A DNA stretch of 64,000 bases from JAGWBF01 sp963663025 (GCA_963663025.1 OY760073.1:62001-126000); one strand, 5' to 3'. Counted from the stretch's first letter, positions 8,415 through 17,274 are shown. The notes: generated by a model from the sequence alone, not told the origin. Numbers and translations are program-made.

Positions 8415-9865
8415 AGACCGTACTCTGCCCACTTGCGGTCCACCAGGGCGACCACCTCGGGGGCCATGACTATGTCCGGGGGCCACTCCCGCCTGCGCCC
8501 GTCCATGGGACCCTTGTTCGTGGCGTCGATGCCGATCTTGCTGCCGAACTTGGGTGTCGGGGAGGCGTGGTCCAGGTCGTCCAGGGGGCCTGTAGCGAAG
8601 AGGATGTCCTGGGCCGGGTCCATGTTGTTAGTGACCCTCCAGGCCACCTCGGAGTGGTCGTGGACGTTCACGTTGGCGTCCACGACCACGATGGCCTTGG
8701 CCAGGGACATCAGCCCCATTCCCCACAGCCCATACATCACCTTCTGGGCTTGGCCCGGGTACTCTTTCCGCACCGACACGATGACGAGGTTGTGGAACAC
8801 CCCCTCGGCAGGCATGTTCATGTCCACAACCTCGGGGAGGATGGTCTGGATGATGGGCAAGAAGACCCGCTCTGTGACCTTACCCATGAAGTAGTCCTCC
8901 ATGGGTGGGCGGCCGACGATGATGGTCGGATAGATGGGCTGCTGGCGGTGGGTTATGCATGTCACGTGGAGGACGGGGTAGGTGTCTGCCATGGAGTAGT
9001 AGCCGGTGTGGTCGCCGAAGGGCCCCTCCATCGCCTCCTCACCGGGCACGATGTACCCCTCGATGATGATCTCGGCGTGGGCAGGGATCTCCAGATCGAC
9101 GCTCCGGGCTTTGACCATCTCCACACCCTCTTCCCGGAGGAAGCCCGCCACCATGATTTCGTCCATTCCCGGCGGCAGGGGGGCCGAGCCTGTCCAGATG
9201 CTGGCAGGGTCGCCTCCCAGGGCCACCGCCACCTCCAGGCGCTCCAGCCCCTGGCGGGCGCCGCTCCTCAGGTGGCTGGTGCCGACCTTGTGGGTCTGCC
9301 AGTGCATGGCGGCCGTGCGACTGTCATAGACCTGGATGCGGTACATGCCGACGTTGCGGCTTCCCGTGTCCGGGTCCTTGGTGATGACCATTGGCAGGGT
9401 GATGTACCTGCCGGCGTCCATGGGCCAGCACTTGAGGACTGGGAAGCTGTTGAGGTCTATGCTTGTACCGGTGTGCACCACCTCCTGGCAGGGAGCGCTG
9501 CCGACGCTCCTGGGCTGGTAGGATGCTATGCGGGCAAGCTGGCCCGCGGTGCGGATCTTCTCCATGATGCCCTCGGGCGCGCCCTGCACCATACCTAGGA
9601 GCTCGCTTATCCGGCCCACCAGGTCGTCCAGCTTTTCCACGCCCAGTGCCCAAGCCATGCGCTGCTCCGTGCCGTACATGTTGATTAGCACGGGAATGTC
9701 GTAGCCATCGACGTTCTCGAAGAGGAGAGCCGGCCCTCCCTGCTTAACCACCCGGTCGCATATCTCGGCAATCTCCAACTCGCAGCTGACGGGGGTGGTG
9801 ATCCTCTTCAGGTCACCCTTCTGTTCGAGGAAGCGGATGAAATCCCGCAGGTCTTTGTACTTCAT
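8411..9865 (-). CDS. ubiD: UbiD-family prFMN-dependent decarboxylase
   Basis: 484 residues, full length. Decarboxylates an aromatic acid intermediate with prenylated FMN. RNVGMYRIQV (170-179) matches the cofactor and metal site, and EGPFGDHTGYY (280-290) carries the catalytic acidic residues. First gene of the operon ubiD-mqnP-like-ubiX-ubiE with 4-bp overlaps at the first two junctions. With the MqnP-like neighbour, the most likely role is the MqnL step of futalosine-dependent menaquinone synthesis, but a UbiD acting on another aromatic acid cannot be excluded. No clear ribosome site before ATG 9865. Confidence 0.9.
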   Translation of the reverse strand: MKYKDLRDFIRFLEQKGDLKRITTPVSCELEIAEICDRVVKQGGPALLFENVDGYDIPVLINMYGTEQRMAWALGVEKLDDLVGRISELLGMVQGAPEGIMEKIRTAGQLARIASYQPRSVGSAPCQEVVHTGTSIDLNSFPVLKCWPMDAGRYITLPMVITKDPDTGSRNVGMYRIQVYDSRTAAMHWQTHKVGTSHLRSGARQGLERLEVAVALGGDPASIWTGSAPLPPGMDEIMVAGFLREEGVEMVKARSVDLEIPAHAEIIIEGYIVPGEEAMEGPFGDHTGYYSMADTYPVLHVTCITHRQQPIYPTIIVGRPPMEDYFMGKVTERVFLPIIQTILPEVVDMNMPAEGVFHNLVIVSVRKEYPGQAQKVMYGLWGMGLMSLAKAIVVVDANVNVHDHSEVAWRVTNNMDPAQDILFATGPLDDLDHASPTPKFGSKIGIDATNKGPMDGRRREWPPDIVMAPEVVALVDRKWAEYGL

Positions 9866-10034
9866 GGAAACTCGTTCATTTGGCTGGCCTTGCCGTCCAG
9901 CTAGTCAGCCTGGCGGCAAATCCAGCTCTTGGCCTATGGCAGAGTATCTGGCTCTTTGCCCCCACATTATAGCCCGTACCTGGTACGCTGGGCCAATGGC
10001 GTCTTGAGCAGTCTCCTTATGCCCTGCCACTGTT

Positions 10035-10417
10035 GTCCGTTCCCCTTCGATTTCCCTCAGGGCGAACGGACAAAGAGAACGTAGTAAGTGGGAGAGCTTC
10101 GGAAACTCCAGGTGTGACGAAACCCTTGGAGTCATTGCGACGGAGGCCGCAATCCAGGAAACTTAGGTCGAGAACAGGATGAGGGTAACAAGGGGTGCCC
10201 CAGGCCGCCCGTTCGTCTTGAAGGAAATCGAAGGGCGAACGGACAAAGAGAACGCAGTAAGTGGGAGAGCTTCGGAAACTCCAGGTGTGACGAAACCCTT
10301 GGAGTCATTGCGACGGAGGCCGCAATCCAGGAAATTTAGGTCGAGAACAGGATGAGGGTAACAATGGGTGCCCCAGGCCGCTCGTTCGTCCTGAGGGAAA
10401 TCGAAGGGCGAACGGAC
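10035..10417. repeat. 173-bp tandem repeat built on dispersed palindromes
   Basis: Two consecutive 173-bp copies plus a partial third: the same base of the GGGCGAACGGAC element falls at 10063, 10236 and 10409. Each unit contains one palindrome of the GTCCGTTCGCCCTGAGG type and one CATTGCGACGGAGGCCGCAATCC palindrome, both of which recur elsewhere in this window. Copies 1 and 2 are nearly identical, so the duplication is recent. The rest of 9866-10450 contains no gene I can support. Confidence 0.9.
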
Positions 10418-10451
10418 GGCGAGCGCGCAGAGGCCCAAGATGCCTCCGTCC

Positions 10452-10480
10452 TTGACATGCAACAAAAATTTCGTTAGCAT
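10452..10480 (+). promoter_or_regulatory. Strong sigma70-type promoter of inositol synthase, probably leaderless
   Basis: TTGACA at 10452-10457, a 17-bp spacer, then TAGCAT at 10475-10480. The spacer is optimal and the -35 is a perfect match. Transcription would begin about 7 bp later, at or next to ATG 10488, leaving no room for a ribosome site; none is seen. The same TTGACA-17-TAGCAT arrangement occurs before the tRNA array (52891-52919). Confidence 0.7.
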
Positions 10481-10487
10481 GGCCTAC

Positions 10488-12008
10488 ATGAACAAAGAAC
10501 CTAACTCAGCAGAAAAGATCATCCAGCGTTTCGGCGGCCAGTCGGCTCTGGCCAACCTCATAGGCAAGCGTCAAAGCACCGTGCAGCACTGGGCGAAGAC
10601 GGGCCGGGTCCCGTCCCAGTGGCATGAGACCCTGATTTCCCTGGCGCGACAGCGGGGAATATCCCTGGAGGCGAGGGACTTCATATCACCCGCGGCGCCC
10701 TATATCGAGTCTTCCGAGGGGCGTTTAGGGGTGCTCCTCGTGGGACTTGGGGCGGTGTCCTCCACACTGATCGCCGGCGTGGAGCATGTGCGCCGGGGCA
10801 TGGGGCTTCCCATAGGCTCCATCTCCCAGATGGCTACCGTCCGATTGGGCAAGCGAACGGAGCACCGCAGTCCTATGATCAAAGACTTGGTCCCCCTGGC
10901 TGACCTGGGCCAGATGGTCTTCGGCGCATGGGACCCCATACCCGACGATGCCTACGAGGCGGCCCTGAAGTGCGGAGTCCTCAACCAGTACGAGGACATC
11001 GAACCCATTGCCGACTTCCTCAAGGCCATCAAGCCTATGCCGGCGGCCTTCGACGGCGATTACGTCAAGCGAATCTCCGGGCTCAACGTAAAGACCCGAG
11101 GGTCGAAGCTCGACATGGTGGAATCCCTGCGGGAGGACATTCGCAGCTTCAAGAGCGCTAACGGCTGCGACCGCCTCGTGATGATCTACGCCGCTTCTAC
11201 CGAAAAATTCATTACGGAAGATGACCTACACCAGGACATCGAAAGCTTCGTGGGCGGATTGCAGGACAGCGACGACCGGATCGCCCCGTCCATGTTGTAT
11301 GCCTACGCCGCCATCCAGGAGGGAATCCCTTTCATCAATGGCAGCCCCAGCCTTGCGGTGGACATCCCTGCCCTGGAACGCTTGGCCGTGGATTCTGGGG
11401 TGCCCGTAGGTGGGAAGGACTTCAAGACGGGCCAGACCCTGGTGAAGACCGTACTGGGCCCCATGCTGAAGGCCCGGATGCTGGGCATGGAGGGGTGGTT
11501 CTCCACCAACATCCTGGGGAACCGGGATGGCGAGGTGCTGGACGAGCCCGAGAACTTCCGCACCAAGGAAGAGTCCAAGCTGGGAGTGCTGGAGTACATC
11601 CTCCAGCCGGAGCTGTACCCGGAGCTGTACGGGGATGCCTACCACAAGGTGCGCATCAACTACTACCCGCCCCGGGGCGACAACAAGGAAGGCTGGGACA
11701 ACATCGACATCTTCGGCTGGCTGGGACGGCGGATGCAGATAAAGGTCAACTTCCTGTGCTCTGACTCCATCCTGGCGGCGCCTCTGGTGCTGGACCTGGC
11801 CCTGTTCATGGACCTGGCTAAGAGGGCTGGGCTAGGGGGCATCCAGGAGTGGCTCTCCTTCTACTTCAAGAGCCCCCACCATTCCCGAGACCTTTACCCC
11901 GAGCACGACCTGTTCATCCAGCAGACCAAGTTGAAGAACACCCTGCGCTGGATGGCCGGTGAGGAGCAGATCACCCACCTCGGCATGGACTACTACGTGG
12001 AGGCGTAG
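10488..12008 (+). CDS. Inositol-3-phosphate synthase with N-terminal helix-turn-helix
   Basis: 506 residues. Converts glucose 6-phosphate to inositol 3-phosphate with NAD. The Rossmann segment GVLLVGLGAVSST starts at residue 81, and WFSTNILGNRDGEVL and the KVRINYYPPRGDNKEGWDN region are typical of the family. Residues 8-60 are extra: EKIIQRFGGQSALANLIGKR followed by STVQHWAKTGRVPSQW looks like a Cro/YdaS-type helix-turn-helix. The frame is open upstream to 10440, but the promoter at 10452-10480 places the transcript start at ATG 10488, so that start is chosen. The last 26 codons are duplicated at 14567-14644. Confidence 0.88.
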   Translation: MNKEPNSAEKIIQRFGGQSALANLIGKRQSTVQHWAKTGRVPSQWHETLISLARQRGISLEARDFISPAAPYIESSEGRLGVLLVGLGAVSSTLIAGVEHVRRGMGLPIGSISQMATVRLGKRTEHRSPMIKDLVPLADLGQMVFGAWDPIPDDAYEAALKCGVLNQYEDIEPIADFLKAIKPMPAAFDGDYVKRISGLNVKTRGSKLDMVESLREDIRSFKSANGCDRLVMIYAASTEKFITEDDLHQDIESFVGGLQDSDDRIAPSMLYAYAAIQEGIPFINGSPSLAVDIPALERLAVDSGVPVGGKDFKTGQTLVKTVLGPMLKARMLGMEGWFSTNILGNRDGEVLDEPENFRTKEESKLGVLEYILQPELYPELYGDAYHKVRINYYPPRGDNKEGWDNIDIFGWLGRRMQIKVNFLCSDSILAAPLVLDLALFMDLAKRAGLGGIQEWLSFYFKSPHHSRDLYPEHDLFIQQTKLKNTLRWMAGEEQITHLGMDYYVEA

Positions 12009-12215
12009 CGAATACCGGGTTAGCCTCGCAGACCAGCCAATGCAAACCACTGCGGTCGGTGCGGTCGTTACATCCTACACGGGGCTTGGGGTTGGCCTAT
12101 ATTGATGGCTGTCCAGACCAGCCACCAAGGGTGAATTCGGAAATCTGTAATGAAGGACGGTCTTCCCTGACGCCTCGAAATTCCTACTCCTGATCCGCGC
12201 GTAGGTCTAGCCGGG

Positions 12216-13052
12216 TTAGATAGCTAGGTCAAACGGCAGATCACTGATGTCTCGCAACCTCCGACCATCGACTAGTGTCTTCAATAGCTCGGTTTCTGAA
12301 TCACTGCCTGAGGCTGTGGCAATTAGCTCCCGCAAAGCGAAGTGGTAGATACAGTCTATATCACCGGTGCCATACGCAAGCGACGCTATCCTACCGGGCA
12401 ATGGCTCCCCTACAACTACCACTATATGAGGAGTCTTCCCTTTCCGGTTGCGAACAAGGTTCAAACCCTCAGTTCGTGCATTTTGCGAACGGTCGCTGCG
12501 GATCGTCCATTTGCAGGAAATGCTGGCATGTAGGATCTCGACCTCGGAATTCTCTTTTCGGAGGGGTGTATGAGTTGCAGCTCCATCATCAGCTACCGGG
12601 GCTTCGCGCCTGTTGATCTCTGGGTCGGTAACTGGCTTGCGAGAAATGACAATGTCGGGCTTAACGATGTAGTCTCCGAAGACAATTCGTAGTTTTTCGT
12701 CTTCGTCAATCACTCGACGCAATTCAGATAGATGCAAATACTGCTCGTAGTTCCCTATATCCCCTCCCACAGTAAATCCCCATTCTCCTGGGCGAAGGTG
12801 GGCAAGTAGGCTGAATGAGTCTCTCAGAAAGTCTTTCGTAACTGCCTCAAATCGACGCCCTGCAGTTTGCCCCGCTAGCGGTCCGGTTGCTACCGGAAGC
12901 CCAATGTTTTCGACAATCCCTTTTCCAAGGCTTACGCTTGCAGCACTTCCTTTGTCCGAGTTGTTGGGGATACCAGTCTCATTCAGCCGCAGTACGTTGA
13001 GGAAGACCTGCTTATGATAAGCTCGTCTTAGTTCTTCAATTCTCCCGGCAAT
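12216..13052 (-). CDS. NgoMIV-family type II restriction endonuclease, apparent ATT start
   Basis: About 278 residues. C-terminal two thirds match NgoMIV closely from memory: VKPDIVISRKP with the catalytic Asp, SCKWTIRSDRSQNARTEGLN with the catalytic Lys and following Glu, HFALRELI and RRLRDISDLPFDLAI at the end. NgoMIV cuts G^CCGGC. The upstream frame also encodes the family N-terminus (AGRRFEAVTKDF with the conserved Glu, equivalent to Glu70 of NgoMIV), yet no ATG, GTG or TTG precedes it. The best start is ATT at 13052, 6 bp after GGTGAG (13059-13064) and overlapping the methyltransferase stop. A GTG at 12770 would remove that Glu. Alternatively there is a sequencing error. Confidence 0.82.
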   Translation of the reverse strand: MAGRIEELRRAYHKQVFLNVLRLNETGIPNNSDKGSAASVSLGKGIVENIGLPVATGPLAGQTAGRRFEAVTKDFLRDSFSLLAHLRPGEWGFTVGGDIGNYEQYLHLSELRRVIDEDEKLRIVFGDYIVKPDIVISRKPVTDPEINRREAPVADDGAATHTPLRKENSEVEILHASISCKWTIRSDRSQNARTEGLNLVRNRKGKTPHIVVVVGEPLPGRIASLAYGTGDIDCIYHFALRELIATASGSDSETELLKTLVDGRRLRDISDLPFDLAI

Positions 13053-14416
13053 TATGATCTCACCAGCCCGACTACGTATTCCTCATTAATGCGTGCCTCG
13101 ATCTGCGAATGAGATTGATCACCCCAACGCGCTGGCATCATCCGCCTATTTCGATCAAGGCGACGAACTCCGATTCCTGCCAGCTCCAGGCCGGAACTTT
13201 CTCCTATCGCAGCTAGACCTTTGTGTGTCTCCGCATCAATGCCCCGCAGCTTCGATGCTCCAATTATGATTACTGCCGGTCCACCTTGTTTGAGAACTCG
13301 GCGCATTTCAGCTATCACTGCTGACATCTCCCCGAAGTATCTGCGTAAGGTCAGCCCTTTCTTTGCATCAAGCTTGGAGAGTTTTGTGATGGTCTTTTCG
13401 CACTGGTCTGGTAGGTTGACGTACTTTGATTTCGATACGGCGTCGTTCCCAATGTACCTGGTCCGGAAGTTGGCGAGGTCCGCGATAGTCCAGCCAAACC
13501 ATACCAACGAAAACTTGTGAGCTCGCATGTAATCAATAGCGTTGTTGGCGTACGGGGGTGACGTTACAATTAAGTCGACGCTGCCAGATGCAAGTCCTGT
13601 GTTGGCCGCACTAGCGGAGCGAATCTCACCTAGACAATGTGCTTCGCTGGAGGCCGGTGCTCTGCCCGCTTTCGTGGGGAATGTGCTTCCGTTATCGTGT
13701 GACTTACGGTCGCCAACGACGGCCACGTTTCGTTCTAACCGCTTGGCAAATTCTACAAAAGCCGAGCCAGGCAACTTGCTAGTGTCTCTATGAGGGCGTG
13801 TGTGTGCTAGGTCGCGTGCCAGTGAAACTCCCCCAGACTTGGCGATGATGGTCGCAGAGAATACTACTCGCAAAAACTCGCGTGTGCTTTTTTGAGGCAA
13901 TGCTTCAATGTGTCTTAGTAAGGACAGCAATTCAAGTTGGTGCTGTGGCAGAAACCAGTAGTCCAAGAAGGTCCTAGTTTGAGAATCAAAGCGAGAATTC
14001 AATTCTTGTCGGAGCTTAGGCCCATCCTCCCAGTAGTCAGTCTTGGCGGCCAACAGAACAGACTGTCCGTCTCGTAGGGCCAGCAAAGGGTCTATTGGAG
14101 TCAGCTTGGTCTCAGCTATGATTCTCGCCAGTGGGTCAATATCGCAGCCGATAGCCTGGCGGCCTAGTCTAGCTGCCTCAACGAGGGTGGTTCCAGAACC
14201 AAACATCGGGTCAAGTACAATGTCGCCCGGGTTCGAGAGACGTACGATGAGAAATTCAGGTAATTGAGGCGGAAATTTTGCTGGGAACGGGTGCCATGAG
14301 TGAGGTCCATAGCTCCCATTTGTGTTGTGGAAATTTAGGTCTGCACACAATGTTTCCTTAAGTGCGCAGAGAGAGTCAGCAGTTCTCGTTTCGAGATGCT
14401 TGGCTGGATTTGTCAT
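13052..14416 (-). CDS. Type II DNA methyltransferase (TSPPY class) partnered with NgoMIV-like nuclease
   Basis: 454 residues from ATG 14416; start uncertain, since the frame runs on to 14614, through antisense of the duplicated inositol-synthase end, and the true homology begins near residue 10. Motif I is DPMFGSGTT (69-77) and motif IV TSPPY (285-289), the combination used by N4-cytosine and some N6-adenine methyltransferases. WHPFPAKFPPQLPEF before motif I is characteristic of this class. Its stop overlaps the nuclease start, giving a compact system. The NgoMIV system itself uses a C5-cytosine enzyme as far as I recall, so the pairing here differs. Confidence 0.87.
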   Translation of the reverse strand: MTNPAKHLETRTADSLCALKETLCADLNFHNTNGSYGPHSWHPFPAKFPPQLPEFLIVRLSNPGDIVLDPMFGSGTTLVEAARLGRQAIGCDIDPLARIIAETKLTPIDPLLALRDGQSVLLAAKTDYWEDGPKLRQELNSRFDSQTRTFLDYWFLPQHQLELLSLLRHIEALPQKSTREFLRVVFSATIIAKSGGVSLARDLAHTRPHRDTSKLPGSAFVEFAKRLERNVAVVGDRKSHDNGSTFPTKAGRAPASSEAHCLGEIRSASAANTGLASGSVDLIVTSPPYANNAIDYMRAHKFSLVWFGWTIADLANFRTRYIGNDAVSKSKYVNLPDQCEKTITKLSKLDAKKGLTLRRYFGEMSAVIAEMRRVLKQGGPAVIIIGASKLRGIDAETHKGLAAIGESSGLELAGIGVRRLDRNRRMMPARWGDQSHSQIEARINEEYVVGLVRS

Positions 14417-14566
14417 ATTGTCATAAACGTTGGGGCTACGACTGAACCAGGATTGACTCAAAAGGTCTTGCTGGTTCGCTCCTGTTGGACTAGATCGTTT
14501 CCTCTTTAGGCAACTATAGATATGCAGGTTTAAGAAGGTCAAGTAAGGCTTGTCGACCCATCGATT

Positions 14567-14644
14567 CTGAAGAACACCCTGCGCTGGATGGCCGGGGAGG
14601 AGCAGATCACCCACCTGGGAATGGACTACTACGTAGAAGCCTAG
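14567..14644 (+). pseudogene. Duplicated last 26 codons of inositol-3-phosphate synthase
   Basis: Plus-strand codons here encode LKNTLRWMAGEEQITHLGMD then YYVEA and a stop, the same 25 residues that end the intact gene at 11931-12008. The two 78-bp copies differ at seven bases, every one synonymous. No start codon or upstream coding sequence accompanies this copy. It bounds the NgoMIV-like module on the far side and is read as a recombination or integration scar. Which copy is ancestral cannot be told from the sequence alone. Confidence 0.9.
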
Positions 14645-14771
14645 GGACAGGGGAGGGCCGGGCGGAAGCTCAGACCGGACGCTTCAAGGCACAGCTCGGA
14701 GGGCATTTCCCATGAGCCACGCTACCCAGGTTAAGCAAGCATTCAAGCATTATTAAATTGGGACTGCTGGT

Positions 14772-15725
14772 TTAGCCTGCCGTCCTTACCAGGTCAGGAG
14801 TGATGCGTACTATGTAGTGGAATACTTCGTTTAGAAACTCGGTCCAGTACTTTCCGTTGCTCACAAGTTCGTCCAACAGAAAAATCTTCTTCAGACCCAT
14901 GCTATCCAGGCGCTCTTGCATTTCAGAGGTAATCACCCCGGCAATAAGCATGTTTACGCAACCTGGAGGTGTCGCCTCAAAGCTCTTTTGGATCGCCCCC
15001 AGACGTTCTAAAGCACCTGCTGGATCTTTTCCGCCCTTGATTTCAATTGTTGATGTGACGGTGGTTCCTGCGTCCTTAACTTGGCTGAACTCGATGTCCG
15101 GCTCTGACCCATAACGCATGCGGTAGCCGTCAGGTAACTCAAAAAGTGTCTCCTCATCGTTTCGCTCCAATATCAGCTCTTGGCCATCTAACCAATCCTT
15201 TATTCGGGTTTTGACCAACTCCTCCGCGTCTCGACCAATTATATTGCGAAATGTACCGTCCAACCCTATACCCATGTTAGCAATAATGTTCCTGTACCCG
15301 TTCTCAATGGTCCACTGCGTAGAGCCCTCTATGATCGAGGATATCAAGGCATTGTAGAGCTTAACCACTCTGGACAGTCGGTCTTCATTTATTGTGGTCG
15401 TTTGAGATTCGCTTTCCCATGAGTCCACTGATCCTGCTATCTCGGTGACCCGTTTACTCGGCAGCAGAGCGATGCCACGATAGTACTGGGAAGTGGATGG
15501 GTACTGTCGCAAGAGAGATGGATGTGCGAAAACCAATTTGGGTTCTATGCCGAGGTTTGCAACGTGCTTCCAAGCACCTTCGCTGATCATCATCTCTTCC
15601 AAGGGCACGAAAGATAGCGCATCAGCGAATTCCTCGATTGTCTGGCGAAGGGCTATATCTGTCCTCTGTTGAATTCTCTCGGCCATAAGGGTGGATCGCC
15701 TCAGCGCATCGTCCAGCTTAGCCAC
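14772..15725 (-). CDS. XcyI-family type II restriction endonuclease
   Basis: 317 residues from GTG 15725, chosen because it overlaps the methyltransferase stop by 8 bp; ATG 15686 is a possible alternative and longer frames lie inside the methyltransferase. The PD-(D/E)xK site is visible as EPD (208-210) and EIK (228-230) in TSTIEIKGGKDP, as expected for XcyI-like enzymes, which cut C^CCGGG. The family call is from recalled similarity and length (XcyI is about 330 residues). It forms a pair with the upstream methyltransferase. Confidence 0.75.
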   Translation of the reverse strand: MAKLDDALRRSTLMAERIQQRTDIALRQTIEEFADALSFVPLEEMMISEGAWKHVANLGIEPKLVFAHPSLLRQYPSTSQYYRGIALLPSKRVTEIAGSVDSWESESQTTTINEDRLSRVVKLYNALISSIIEGSTQWTIENGYRNIIANMGIGLDGTFRNIIGRDAEELVKTRIKDWLDGQELILERNDEETLFELPDGYRMRYGSEPDIEFSQVKDAGTTVTSTIEIKGGKDPAGALERLGAIQKSFEATPPGCVNMLIAGVITSEMQERLDSMGLKKIFLLDELVSNGKYWTEFLNEVFHYIVRITPDLVRTAG

Positions 15726-17130
15726 TGGCCCGCACCCACCAGTACACACATTTGCGCAGTTCGCGCCGCCCAAATCGACCCATCTGCTGACTGGAGTTCC
15801 CCTTTCCACGTGGAAGGGCCCAGATATATTTGCAGTCAAACCCGGATTGCTCAGCGTAATCGGACAGAATCAGATCCACAGGAACCTCTTCACCATGGTA
15901 TTGGACATTGTCATTTACCATAACCACAGTGCCTCCAGGGCGTACAACGCGACCCAACTCCGACACGATCACGGCCAGTTCAAGGAAGTACCCTTCCAAA
16001 AGACGGACTACGTGGGGATTGCTTAGCTCATCAGCATGGTTCTTGAGAACGCCGAGTACTTCTTGTATTGCTGACTGTTGCAGGTACATATCAACGGCGT
16101 TCTTGAGTAGGTTTGACTCCCCGTACGCCGTTTCCAGCCACGCGGTCTTTGATTTGTTCTCGACAGTGGCTGACAGCATGCTTTGTCGGAGGACTGAAAA
16201 AGCCTCCCTGTCGTACCCCAACCACGCTAGTTCTAACGCATATGTTCTTGTGTAATCGTAGCGATTTGCATATGGGGGCGAAGTGATCACCATGTCATAG
16301 GACGAGGCGGGAAGGCCCTTAAGCTGTTCAAGGCATGAGCCGGTGATCAACTCTGGATGTCCTTTCCCGTACTTCAGCTTTAGAGGCTTCAGGTCTTCCT
16401 CCATTTGGGAAAGGCGTGCCTTGAGGGCATCTTTGAGCGTCGGAATGGGGCCCTTGAGCATATGTGCCCTCAGACTCCTCCCCGACCTCTGATCCCAACG
16501 CAGATATTGGCCGTCCTTGCGTGTATAGCTCACCGATTCGAGTACGCTCATGCATGCGAGGTTCAGCATTTCCCGAATACCTACATCTTCCAACGTGCCA
16601 ATAAACTCTCTGGCCTTAGCCAGACCAAGCTCAGTATCTCGTGGAAAGGCGGATTCGGTAATGCTCACATGGGGGAAAGCGTGCTCGCTGCCAACTTCCC
16701 CGGGCGATTCGATGTGTTGTAGCAGCGCCTTTGCCGCAGTTCTGAATTGGGCTTGGTTCAGTCCATTTGCCGCATGTGCGATCGCATTCCCCACACATAC
16801 ACCAACAGGGATGATCTCTATGCCTGTTCCCTTAAGCCCACTTCCTGTTGCAATAAGAGGGGTAGTTCCAATGCCTGAGAAAGGATCCAGGACGCTATCG
16901 GGCTTAATTTCTTCAAGCAGACTCTCAACCAGGCCGATGGAGAAGCCTTCCTTGTACTTCATCCAGCGGAATCCTGGCGCTTGGCGATTCCCCTGATAGG
17001 ACACAGCCTTGCGTGACATCGATGGGTTAACTGCTAATCGGCCCTCGAATCGGTGATGCAACGAGCGTCGCGCCATAACGGAAGCGTTATGGGGGGATTG
17101 GACTGGAGCTGATAGCAGGCCGGTTGTCAT
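15718..17130 (-). CDS. Type II DNA methyltransferase (N4-cytosine type), partner of XcyI-like nuclease
   Basis: 470 residues. Motif I DPFSGIGTT (82-90) precedes motif IV TSPPY (283-287), typical of N4-cytosine methyltransferases such as those modifying CCCGGG. GFRWMKYKEGFSIGLVE (53-69) is the conserved lead-in to motif I. The start at 17130 has only a weak AAAGAG site; ATG codons at residues 19 and 38 are alternatives. It overlaps the nuclease by 8 bp. GC content looks lower than in the flanking housekeeping genes, consistent with horizontal acquisition. Confidence 0.87.
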   Translation of the reverse strand: MTTGLLSAPVQSPHNASVMARRSLHHRFEGRLAVNPSMSRKAVSYQGNRQAPGFRWMKYKEGFSIGLVESLLEEIKPDSVLDPFSGIGTTPLIATGSGLKGTGIEIIPVGVCVGNAIAHAANGLNQAQFRTAAKALLQHIESPGEVGSEHAFPHVSITESAFPRDTELGLAKAREFIGTLEDVGIREMLNLACMSVLESVSYTRKDGQYLRWDQRSGRSLRAHMLKGPIPTLKDALKARLSQMEEDLKPLKLKYGKGHPELITGSCLEQLKGLPASSYDMVITSPPYANRYDYTRTYALELAWLGYDREAFSVLRQSMLSATVENKSKTAWLETAYGESNLLKNAVDMYLQQSAIQEVLGVLKNHADELSNPHVVRLLEGYFLELAVIVSELGRVVRPGGTVVMVNDNVQYHGEEVPVDLILSDYAEQSGFDCKYIWALPRGKGNSSQQMGRFGRRELRKCVYWWVRASG

Positions 17131-17274
17131 CTCTTTATCGAATTCAGTGGCGTGGCCGCATTATGGGTAGGGGTGAAATAGTTGTCAAACGCAGTTTGGC
17201 GCAAAGTTCTGGCACACTGTCCTATGGGGGTATTTCCGGTTTTCCGCGACTGTCCCTGATGCAGACGCTCAGGC

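Noticed and set aside
7131..8894. 587-codon open frame on the plus strand
   Set aside because: Antisense to ubiX, the prenyltransferase and ubiD. Gly/His/Gln/Pro-rich translation without domains; produced by third-position GC bias.
10035..10417. CRISPR-like array
   Set aside because: Units are 173 bp, nearly identical throughout, and have no short repeat/variable spacer pattern. No cas genes are nearby; the Cas4-like domain at 54617 belongs to a DUF2779 protein.
14417..14614. Longer N-terminus of the NgoMIV-linked methyltransferase
   Set aside because: Part of this extension is the antisense of the duplicated inositol-synthase end, so it is unlikely to be protein; homology begins near ATG 14416.
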